Assembly (NCBI GenBank): GCA_023393235.1
Contig: JAEWMH010000035.1
Span: 1-9,942 of the forward strand
Direction of reading: 5' to 3'
Source: Bacillota bacterium
GTDB lineage: Bacteria > Bacillota > Bacilli > Paenibacillales > NBRC-103111
Length of the DNA stretch: 9,942 bases
This document shows, piece after piece, positions 1 to 5,404 of this stretch. A model generated the notes under the pieces. That model worked only from the letters and a program-made list of their open reading frames with translations, was not told the origin of the DNA and ran no database searches. The position numbers and the translations under genes were made by a program. Every line of letters starts with the position of its first letter. Position 1 is the stretch's first letter.

Positions 1-322
1 CATCATAATAGTCGCCTGTTATATACAAGGCGTAGCCACTGGAGGTGGTACCCCCGTTCAAAACCGGCTTATTCGTGGAGCTTGCTCCCTTAATCGTAAT
101 TTTGGCTGATGAGGTGCCGTTTTTGGACGCTGTGAAATTCCCTGTGAAGGTCACTCCAGCTGCCAGCGTAATCACGTCCCCAGGCTGCGCATTGGCAAGG
201 GCTGTGGTCAAACACGACGCCGTGCTGCAGGTTACGGACGCCGCCTGAGACGGTGCGGGAATGGACAAGGATGTGGCAGCCAACATGGCTGCTGCAATTG
301 CGAGCTTAAACCATTTGTACAT
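1..322 (-). CDS. Secreted right-handed beta-helix protein, N-terminal fragment (probable polysaccharide lyase)
   Basis: The gene starts with ATG at 322 on the minus strand and runs off the left edge, so only about 107 residues are visible. An AAGGAG site lies 10 nt before the start. The first ~27 residues form a classic signal peptide: a short basic n-region (MYKWFK), an Ala/Leu-rich core, and probable cleavage after PSQA, so the product should be exported. The next part reads ALANAQPGDVITLAAG, then a FTGNF stretch and an AKITIKG strand. This is the typical first-coil pattern of right-handed parallel beta-helix proteins such as pectate lyases (PL9-like) and chondroitinase-B/alginate-lyase-like enzymes (PL6). 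The catalytic part is outside the window, so the substrate cannot be named. The cre-like site upstream fits a catabolite-repressed carbohydrate-degrading enzyme. Export and fold class are fairly sure; lyase activity is inference. Confidence 0.8.
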   Translation of the reverse strand, partial: MYKWFKLAIAAAMLAATSLSIPAPSQAASVTCSTASCLTTALANAQPGDVITLAAGVTFTGNFTASKNGTSSAKITIKGASSTNKPVLNGGTTSSGYALYITGDYYD

Positions 323-336
323 AAATGACACACTCC

Positions 337-388
337 TTAGATAGATTTGGTATTGACGTTAAGCAAACAGGTTAACCTCCTTCTTATA
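337..388 (-). promoter_or_regulatory. Possible -10 box, Shine-Dalgarno-like element and 9-codon leader ORF
   Basis: On the minus strand a TATAAG (388-383) is followed at once by AAGGAGG (382-376). Nine bases later comes TTG (366-364), opening a 9-codon frame (MLNVNTKSI) that stops at TAA 339-337. That TAA overlaps the AAGGAG of the beta-helix gene. The -35 is weak and lies within the cre region. The strong AAGGAGG could stabilise the 5' end of the mRNA (STAB-SD-like), serve a leader peptide, or be fortuitous. All three readings are inference. Confidence 0.3.
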
Positions 389-404
389 GAGAGTCACTTA
401 CTAA

Positions 405-418
405 TTGAAGCGCTTACA
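405..418 (-). promoter_or_regulatory. cre site (CcpA operator) upstream of the beta-helix gene
   Basis: Read on the minus strand the site is TGTAAGCGCTTCAA, which matches the Bacillus cre consensus TGWAARCGYTWNCW at 13 of 14 positions. It lies about 85-95 bp before the ATG at 322. It is just upstream of a TATAAG that could be a -10 box (383-388), so it would overlap the -35 region. CcpA bound here would be expected to repress when a preferred sugar is present. The match is seen in the sequence; repression is inferred from family knowledge. Confidence 0.65.
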
Positions 419-483
419 AAATGAACATACAGGATTTTCCTTTTTCCGTCTTGTGGTATTCACAGGTATTTTTGTTGTTTTTT

Positions 484-519
484 AAGGGGATCTGCCGGGA
501 TGAAGGATGTCCCCCTTTT
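484..519 (+). terminator. Hairpin with T-run (weak terminator or leader attenuator)
   Basis: AAGGGGA (484-490) can pair with the TCCCCCTT segment near 510-517, leaving a loop of about 18-20 nt, and is followed by a T-run ending near 520. No plus-strand gene lies upstream in the window, so what it would terminate is unclear. The stem is short and has a bulge, so confidence is low. Confidence 0.25.
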
Positions 520-547
520 TGATTAATGCCCCGCTTCATGCTAAAGT
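519..547 (+). promoter_or_regulatory. Candidate sigma-A promoter for the small orphan gene
   Basis: TTGATT (519-524) and TAAAGT (542-547) are separated by 17 bp, with four of six consensus matches in each box. Transcription would begin near 554. That leaves almost no leader for an ATG at 559 and about 35 nt for a GTG at 589, which is one reason to prefer the GTG start. Confidence 0.35.
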
Positions 548-588
548 GTTAGGAAGCAATGATAAACCACTTAGGCGGGGGAAATACG

Positions 589-834
589 GTGAAAAGCAAC
601 AGAATCAAGACAGTAGAGGTCTATAAACGCGACAAATGGAACATGTTAAACGTAGAGATCAACGGAAAAACCCTCATTCTCCGGGAAATCTCCGAGGAAT
701 GGGGCGAGGAATGCCATACCTTTCTGAGCCGGCCTGCTATGATGCACTGGGCGGAGGAACGGTTTTCTCCGGAGCGCTTCAAGGGGACGGAAGAAGAACG
801 GCTGCAGATCCTGGAGAATTTCCGCAAGGTCTGA
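589..834 (+). CDS. Small hypothetical protein (81 aa)
   Basis: I do not recognise this family. The frame is open from ATG 559 (91 residues), but GTG 589 is preferred. It has a GGGGG element at a 7-nt distance, whereas the ATG has only an AGGA 4 nt away and nearly coincides with the predicted transcription start. From the GTG the product is 81 residues: KSNRIKTVEVYKRDKW, a short strand/turn region with VEINGKTLILREI, then a charged C-terminal half rich in Glu and Arg. It has no signal peptide, membrane segment or Cys cluster, so it should be a small soluble cytosolic protein. It stands alone: the left neighbour is divergent, the right neighbour is convergent, and a hairpin terminator begins 15 bp after the stop. 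No function is proposed. Confidence 0.65.
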   Translation: MKSNRIKTVEVYKRDKWNMLNVEINGKTLILREISEEWGEECHTFLSRPAMMHWAEERFSPERFKGTEEERLQILENFRKV

Positions 835-849
835 TCGGAGAATTGAGCG

Positions 850-889
850 GCGGACATAGAACGGGCATCCAAGTGGAATGTCCGTTTTT
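850..889 (+). terminator. Rho-independent terminator of the small orphan gene
   Basis: CGGACAT (851-857) pairs perfectly with ATGTCCG (878-884). A G-T pair can extend the stem at its base, and TTTTT (885-889) follows. The loop is about 20 nt. It sits right after the stop at 834 on the same strand. Confidence 0.6.
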
Positions 890-1006
890 GGCGTGGAGAG
901 GTAAGCCGCTGCCCTGCTACCGCCGCCACTCTGATGTAAGCGTCATAAAATGTATCCTATACGCGCCAATAGCATACATTTGTTGTGCGCTATCATTCTA
1001 CTCGCG

Positions 1007-1048
1007 AAAAAAACCAGGAAGGACATCATGCCCTCCCTGGTTTTTATT
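1007..1048. terminator. Bidirectional terminator between convergent genes
   Basis: AAAAACCAGG (1009-1018) pairs with CCTGGTTTTT (1036-1045). After one mismatch the stem continues with AGG/CCT, closing a loop of about 9 nt. The A-run on the left gives a U-tract for transcripts from the TerC gene on the minus strand, and the T-rich right side serves plus-strand transcripts. TerC ends 49 bp away at 1097. Confidence 0.8.
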
Positions 1049-1096
1049 TAGGCTTGGCCCAAAACCGCCGGCCGCTTAGCCTGCATTTTAGAATAA

Positions 1097-1903
1097 TCAG
1101 CCCATTTGCTTTTCCAATTCCTTAGCGCCCGGAGTGGGCTTGGAATCGTTGTTCTTGCCTCCGCTCAGGAACCAGCCTGCCGCGGCAATTCCCACCAGGA
1201 CGATATAGAAGCTGAGCTTCCAGGCTGTGCTGTGGGCGAAATCCTCAGACAGAATCGCGATATCGGGGTGTGCCAGTGTAATAACGGCCAGCTTCACACC
1301 AACCCAGCCCACTATAACAAACGCGGCGATTTCCAGGTTGGGGCGGGATTGCAGCAGCTTCACGAACAGGTTAGCCGCAAAACGCATGATAATCAGTCCG
1401 ATGAAGCCGCCTGCGAAAATCACCAGGAATTGTCCGCCGTCCATACCGCCGATCTTGGGCAACCCGCTGGCGGGAAGGGCTACGGCCAGTGCTACCGCGG
1501 CCAGGATGGAGTCGATGGCAAAAGCGATATCCGCCAATTCTACCTTCAATACAGTCATCCAGAAGCCGGGTTTTTTATCCTCCACGACTACGCCTGTGGT
1601 TTCCTCAATCTTCTTGTTCTTGAACATGAGCTTCCGGAAAATGTGGTTGGCTGCGATAAACAGCAGGTAAAGCGCGCCTATCGCTTGAATCTGCCAGACG
1701 TCCACCAGAAACGAAATCACGAACAGGGAAAGCGCACGGAACACGAAGGCTCCCGCCAAACCGTAAAACAATGCCCGCTTCCGCTCTTCCTCGGGAAGAC
1801 GTTTAACCATAATCGCCAGCACCAGCGCATTATCCGCGGCCAGCAAACCCTCCAGCGCCACCAATACCAGCAGCACCCATCCATACTCCAAGAATAATTC
1901 CAA
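1097..1903 (-). CDS. TerC family integral membrane protein (probable manganese efflux / exoenzyme metalation factor)
   Basis: A 268-residue membrane protein with about seven hydrophobic segments and a short polar C-terminal tail (SGGKNNDSKPTPG). The two TerC signature regions are present: EGLLAADNALVLA (residues 18-30, acidic/polar E18, D24 and N25 in the first membrane helix) and VELADIAFAIDSILA (121-135, with E122, D125 and D131). These acidic residues inside helices are thought to form the metal path. Length and order match the Bacillus YkoY-like branch, whose members are reported to export Mn2+ and help load metal into secreted enzymes. The start is TTG at 1903, supported by AAGGAGG 8 nt upstream. 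The manganese riboswitch immediately upstream strongly supports the Mn link. It appears to be a single-gene transcript ending at the 1007-1048 hairpin. Family is very likely; precise transport role is inference. Confidence 0.92.
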   Translation of the reverse strand: MELFLEYGWVLLVLVALEGLLAADNALVLAIMVKRLPEEERKRALFYGLAGAFVFRALSLFVISFLVDVWQIQAIGALYLLFIAANHIFRKLMFKNKKIEETTGVVVEDKKPGFWMTVLKVELADIAFAIDSILAAVALAVALPASGLPKIGGMDGGQFLVIFAGGFIGLIIMRFAANLFVKLLQSRPNLEIAAFVIVGWVGVKLAVITLAHPDIAILSEDFAHSTAWKLSFYIVLVGIAAAGWFLSGGKNNDSKPTPGAKELEKQMG

Positions 1904-1930
1904 ACTCCACTCCTCCTTATTATCTATACA

Positions 1931-2005
1931 TTGAAAATAATAAAGACCCCTACCGCAAAAGTATCCCCTCTTCGTCGAAGAAGTAATACTTTAGGGTAAA
2001 GGTCT
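1931..2005 (-). terminator. Riboswitch expression platform: terminator exclusive with P1
   Basis: AGACCUUUACC (2005-1995) can pair along all 11 positions, with two G-U pairs, to GGUAGGGGUCU (1954-1944). An inner AAAGUAU/AUACUUU helix and a small apical hairpin stack on top, and a U-rich tail UUAUUAUUUU follows. The 5' arm contains the P1 3' strand (2002-1996), so Mn2+-stabilised P1 would block the terminator. This predicts read-through, and TerC expression, when Mn2+ is high. Confidence 0.82.
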
Positions 2006-2089
2006 CGCTAACAGGTGTAATATTGCCAATAAAACCGGAGCAGGAATGCCTCGTAATGACGATTTTATTGTACAGCTACTCCCCTTTAC
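1996..2089 (-). ncRNA. yybP-ykoY manganese riboswitch aptamer
   Basis: On the minus strand the leader contains GUAAAGG (2089-2083) running into GGGGAGUAGC (2084-2075). The 3' side ends in GCGAGACCUUUACC (2008-1995). GUAAAGG and CCUUUAC form a perfect 7-bp P1 helix. The GGGGAGUAG loop and the 3' GAGACC-CCUUU segment are hallmarks of the yybP-ykoY (Mn2+) class, and the neighbour is the expected TerC-type gene. The aptamer lies about 90 nt upstream of the TTG start at 1903. Class assignment is by motif recognition, not by a covariance-model score. Confidence 0.88.
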
Positions 2090-2128
2090 AGGTATTCAGT
2101 TGGGAATTGCGGTAAGGTTCTTGAATAG

Positions 2129-2158
2129 AGCATAATCGAAGCACAGGGATATTGTCAA
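2129..2158 (-). promoter_or_regulatory. Sigma-A promoter of the riboswitch-terC transcript
   Basis: A perfect TTGACA (2158-2153) and TATGCT (2134-2129) are separated by 18 bp on the minus strand. Initiation near 2122 would give about 30 nt of leader before the riboswitch P1 helix. The spacing and position make this the natural promoter for the switch. Confidence 0.65.
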
Positions 2159-2183
2159 TACGAAATCAACAATTCCTACGGAA

Positions 2184-2212
2184 TTACAATGAAACGGGCT
2201 TTGTGGTAAAAT
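2184..2212 (+). promoter_or_regulatory. Sigma-A promoter for the small membrane protein gene
   Basis: TTACAA (2184-2189) and TAAAAT (2207-2212) are separated by exactly 17 bp, about 56 bp before the ATG at 2269. It lies back-to-back with the riboswitch promoter, with the two -35 boxes 25 bp apart. Confidence 0.6.
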
Positions 2213-2268
2213 AATGAATTAAACAGCTCTTCCCGCTGCCAAGTACATATGTTAGGTGGTTTTACGGT

Positions 2269-2451
2269 ATGGCTGATCCGCAGGTCATTGCAACCTTTGT
2301 AATTATTTCCTTTTGTTTCGCTTTGGTGCTACTCTTAAAGAAGGACACCATCGCCCCCGGATTCAAGCGCGGTCTTGCCATTATGGCCGTCGTGATGGTC
2401 AGCTTTTCATTCTTTCTGATTCTGTACAGCTTTTTTACGATGGGACGGTAG
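2269..2451 (+). CDS. Small two-helix membrane protein (60 aa), function unknown
   Basis: The ATG at 2269 follows AGGTGG with a 9-nt gap. The 60-residue product has a hydrophobic segment at about residues 6-23 (VIATFVIISFCFALVLLL), a short basic loop (KKDTIAPGFKRG), and a second hydrophobic segment at about 36-57 ending in FFTMGR. Both ends are likely on the same side of the membrane, with the basic loop probably cytoplasmic. There is no signal-peptidase site. It has its own good promoter and is followed after about 80-200 bp by pepF on the same strand, with no clear terminator between, so the two may be co-transcribed. I recognise no named family. The hydrophobic pattern, start signals and promoter make it a real gene; no function can be given. 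Confidence 0.75.
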   Translation: MADPQVIATFVIISFCFALVLLLKKDTIAPGFKRGLAIMAVVMVSFSFFLILYSFFTMGR

Positions 2452-2656
2452 GAATAAGCGGCGGGGACTGCCGCACATACTAATAGGCAAACTTTGGTCC
2501 TTTTGCGGCTGAATGTATGCGGAGGTTGGTGCATTGTCCCCTATACGAATACTGCCCCTCATCCTGTGCGCCGGGCTGCTTGCATCAAGCGCTGCACCCG
2601 CGGCAGGAGCCGCTGTCCGCCAGGACAGCCAATCCAAACCCGATAGGAGGATTCCC

Positions 2657-4450
2657 ATGAGCCAGGTCAAAAAACGCACCGAAACCGCCACTGAGCACCG
2701 TTGGAAGCTGGAGGATATTTTCCCCAGCCAGGAGGCGTGGGACAAGGAATATCAGGACACCAAGGAGCTGCTGAAGAAGGCGGAGGATTTCCAGGGTAAG
2801 CTGTCCAGCCCCGATGCGGTCAAAGCCTGCTTCGAGCTGGAGGACAAAATCTCCCTGCATACGGAACGTCTGTATGTCTATTCCAATATGAAGCATCACG
2901 AGGACACGGCAGAGCCGGAGTATCAAGCCCTGTCGGAAAAATCCAAGAAGCTTTCGGTGGAAGCAGGCGAGGCCTTATCCTTCATTACGCCTGAAATTCT
3001 GAGCTTAAGCGATGATGAGCTGAACAAGCTGGTTCAGGCTCCCGAATTATCCTTCTACAAGCTGACCCTGGAGGAAATGCTGCGGCAGAAGGCCCACGTG
3101 CTCTCCAAGGCGGAGGAAGCCCTGCTTGCCCAGGTCGGCAATATTTCCAGCGCCCCCAGCACCATCTTCTCGCTTATCAACAATGCAGACATGAAGTTCC
3201 CCAAGGTGAAGAATGAAAAGGGCGAGGAAGTGGAGCTGACCCACGGCAGCTACATCACCTTCCTGGAGAGCAAAAACCGGGATGTGCGCCGCAACGCTTT
3301 TAAAACCATGTACGAAACCTACAGCAAGCAAAAGAACACACTGGCCGCGACACTCTCCGCCAATGTGACCAAGAACCTGTTTTACTCCCGGGCCAGAAAG
3401 TATCCGTCCGCCCTGGAAATGTCCCTGTTCGGTGACAATATCGACAAGGCTGTCTACACCAACCTGATCGACACCATCCATGAAGCCCTTCCCTTGCTGC
3501 AGCGGTACATGACCCTGCGCAAAAAGCTGCTTAAGGTGGATGAGCTGCATATGTATGATCTCTTCGCGCCGCTGGTGGAAGAGTTCGATATGAAAATTAC
3601 ATACGATGAAGCCAAGGAAATCGTTATTGACGCTCTGAAGCCCCTGGGCCAGGACTATCTGGATGTGCTGAAGGGCAGCTTCAACAGCGGCTGGATCGAC
3701 ATCTACGAAAATGAGGGCAAACGCAGCGGCGCTTACAGCTGGGGCGCTTACGGCACCCATCCTTATGTGCTGCTGAACCATAAGGACAACCTGAACAGCA
3801 TGTTTACCCTTGCCCATGAGATGGGCCACGCCATGCACAGCTACCTGTCCGATACCCATCAGGAATACCGTTACGCCCAATACACCATCTTCCTGGCCGA
3901 GGTGGCCTCTACCCTGAACGAGGCGCTTCTGATGGATTATCTCCTGAAGAAAACCACCAACCCCAAGGAAAAGATGTACCTGCTGACCTATTATGCCGAC
4001 CAGTTCCGGACCACTGTTTTCCGGCAAACCATGTTCGCCGAATTCGAAATGCTGGTCCATGCCCGCGCGGAAGCCGGCGAGTCCCTGACTCCACAGGATT
4101 TCAGCAAAATCTACTACGATCTGAACGTGAAGTACCACGGCACAGAAATGGCGGTGGATAAGGACATCGAGATGGAATGGGCCCGGATCCCCCATTTCTA
4201 CAACAGCTTCTACGTGTACAAATATGCCACCGGCTTCTCCGCGGCCACCAGCTTCTCCAAGCAGATACTGGATGAGGGCCAGCCTGCAGTGGACCGTTAC
4301 CTGGGCTTCCTGCAGTCCGGCGGCAGCGACTTCTCCCTGAACATCCTGAAGAAGGCCGGGGTGGATATGTCTTCTCCTGAGCCGATTCGCCAAGCCATGG
4401 AGGTTTTTAAGGGTTTGATCGAGCAAATGGAGGAGCTTACCGGGAAATAA
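2657..4450 (+). CDS. pepF: Oligoendopeptidase F (M3 family zinc metallopeptidase)
   Basis: From ATG 2657 the product is 597 residues, the usual PepF length (about 600). It begins MSQVKKRTETATEHRWKLED, the normal PepF N-terminus, and an AGGAGG site lies 6 nt upstream. The zinc site is intact: HEMGH at residues 387-391 inside FTLAHEMGHAMHS, and the third ligand is probably E415 in LAEVASTLNEA, 28 residues after the first His as expected. The N-terminal half matches the helical oligopeptidase-F N domain; the C-terminal half is the M3 catalytic domain. PepF hydrolyses short oligopeptides, normally in the cytosol. Oddly, the frame stays open upstream: TTG at 2534, with GGAGG 8 nt before it, would add 41 residues resembling a signal peptide (MSPIRILPLILCAGLLASS, then Ala/Gly-rich). 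The ATG is chosen as primary; the longer form is a real alternative. Confidence 0.92.
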   Translation: MSQVKKRTETATEHRWKLEDIFPSQEAWDKEYQDTKELLKKAEDFQGKLSSPDAVKACFELEDKISLHTERLYVYSNMKHHEDTAEPEYQALSEKSKKLSVEAGEALSFITPEILSLSDDELNKLVQAPELSFYKLTLEEMLRQKAHVLSKAEEALLAQVGNISSAPSTIFSLINNADMKFPKVKNEKGEEVELTHGSYITFLESKNRDVRRNAFKTMYETYSKQKNTLAATLSANVTKNLFYSRARKYPSALEMSLFGDNIDKAVYTNLIDTIHEALPLLQRYMTLRKKLLKVDELHMYDLFAPLVEEFDMKITYDEAKEIVIDALKPLGQDYLDVLKGSFNSGWIDIYENEGKRSGAYSWGAYGTHPYVLLNHKDNLNSMFTLAHEMGHAMHSYLSDTHQEYRYAQYTIFLAEVASTLNEALLMDYLLKKTTNPKEKMYLLTYYADQFRTTVFRQTMFAEFEMLVHARAEAGESLTPQDFSKIYYDLNVKYHGTEMAVDKDIEMEWARIPHFYNSFYVYKYATGFSAATSFSKQILDEGQPAVDRYLGFLQSGGSDFSLNILKKAGVDMSSPEPIRQAMEVFKGLIEQMEELTGK

Positions 4451-4485
4451 TCCGGCTTGATTGGCGACCCTAGGCTTTTCTTCCC

Positions 4486-4523
4486 GCTGTCTGTTCCTTT
4501 TCTAAAGGGCAGGCAGCTTTTTT
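4486..4523 (+). terminator. Rho-independent terminator after pepF
   Basis: GCTGTCTGTTC (4486-4496) pairs with GGGCAGGCAGC (4507-4517) over 11 positions, allowing three G-U pairs, with a loop of about 10 nt. TTTTTT (4518-4523) follows. It lies 36 bp after the pepF stop and separates it from the DUF362 gene. Confidence 0.8.
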
Positions 4524-4589
4524 ATGGGAAAAGAAACCGGAATGCCCTTGTCAAACGTTTGGTAAATGAGCCAATAAGGAGGAATGCTG

Positions 4590-5318
4590 ATGTTCGTATC
4601 CTGTAATGATGAAGGTTTTATTGCCTGTCTGAATCATGTGGGGCTGCGAGAGGAAATTATGCGGGAGCAAACGGTGCTGTTGAAGATTAACCTGGCCCGT
4701 CCGGCTAAGCCCAACCATCCGCGCACAGATGCCGGGCTGCTTGCCAGGATGATCGAATACGTTAGCGCTTACGGAGGAAGCTGCGCCATTGCGGAAAGCG
4801 CCAACGGCTATTTACGGGAGAATCTGGAGCAGGCGGGACTGACGGGTTTGATCCAAAAGCACAAGGTCCGGGTAATCGATTTGGATTTAGAGGAGGCTGA
4901 GCAAGTTATCATTGATGGCGAGAAGCACTATATCCCGAAGTGCTTCAGGAATTATAGCCTGCGAATCGGCCTGCCCGCCACCTCCAAACGGCCTGGAATG
5001 ATCTATTCCAACAATATTAAATTGTTCGTAGGAGCAGTGCCCAGGAGCATGTATCAGCTTGAGGAGCAGGTGGTGGACTGGCGTCCCCGCGTACATGTGG
5101 ATCTCCACCGCTCCGTGGCCAATATTTTCAAGGCAGTGCAGACGTATGCTCCCTTCACCTGGTTTATTAACGGCGGCTTAGCCATGCACGAGAGCCGCGG
5201 TGAGTTTATGCTGGATGGCATTCTTGTCGGCAATGATGCTGCCGAGCTTGATCTTTATGTCCAGGAGCGTTATTTTTTCGACTTGGAAAAGCCAGATTAT
5301 TTGAACCGGCTGGCCTGA
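4590..5318 (+). CDS. DUF362 domain-containing protein
   Basis: The start is placed at ATG 4590 (242 residues). AAGGAGG (4576-4582) is 7 nt before it, but only 1 nt before the in-frame ATG at 4584. The DUF362 pattern is visible. An N-terminal strand VLLKINLARP is followed by a helix-containing YVSAYGGSCAIAESA segment. The C-terminal half has SNNIKLFVGAVPRSM, DLHRSVANIFKAV, the FINGGLAMHESRGE turn and DGILVGNDAAELD. DUF362 proteins often carry a ferredoxin-like Cys cluster, but this one has no CxxCxxC motif and is the short single-domain form. It has no signal peptide, so it is probably cytosolic. The biochemical role of the family is not established. The beta-propeller gene starts 86 bp downstream on the same strand with no evident terminator, so co-transcription is possible. 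Confidence 0.78.
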   Translation: MFVSCNDEGFIACLNHVGLREEIMREQTVLLKINLARPAKPNHPRTDAGLLARMIEYVSAYGGSCAIAESANGYLRENLEQAGLTGLIQKHKVRVIDLDLEEAEQVIIDGEKHYIPKCFRNYSLRIGLPATSKRPGMIYSNNIKLFVGAVPRSMYQLEEQVVDWRPRVHVDLHRSVANIFKAVQTYAPFTWFINGGLAMHESRGEFMLDGILVGNDAAELDLYVQERYFFDLEKPDYLNRLA

Positions 5319-5404
5319 TGAAGGGTGCAACCTTTTCTCCTCCCGTCACGTCTGGATGGAAACAGGCTGATATTGGAAAATTCCAGGGGGAGGATTGCAC
5401 TTTT

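Noticed and set aside
948..981. Inverted repeat AAATGTAT / ATACATTT
   Set aside because: A perfect 8-bp AT-rich pair with an 18-nt gap lies between two terminators of convergent genes. It has no promoter context and could be chance.
1106..1897. Plus-strand open frame covering the TerC gene
   Set aside because: TerC on the other strand has the correct motifs, binding site and riboswitch. The plus-strand translation is Gln/His-rich with no recognisable pattern.
2458..2474. GCGGC/GCCGC hairpin after the small membrane protein gene
   Set aside because: The 5-bp stem has no following T-run, so it is not supported as a terminator.
2534..2656. Lipoprotein signal in the PepF extension (LILC)
   Set aside because: The residue before Cys is Leu, not Gly, Ala or Ser, and the hydrophobic core continues past the Cys. 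A plain signal peptide fits better.
3047..4426. Long open frame on the minus strand opposite pepF (459 codons)
   Set aside because: It lies wholly opposite the M3 peptidase, its translation is a His/Gln/Val-rich string without domain pattern, and it is the usual mirror of a GC-rich coding strand.
4552..4561. Palindrome CAAACGTTTG before the DUF362 gene
   Set aside because: It might be an operator, but it is only 10 bp, no convincing promoter boxes surround it, and no second copy is seen.
5318..5404. Start of the beta-propeller gene at ATG 5318, overlapping the DUF362 stop
   Set aside because: No ribosome binding site precedes it, and it would put 29 polar residues in front of a clear signal peptide beginning at 5405.
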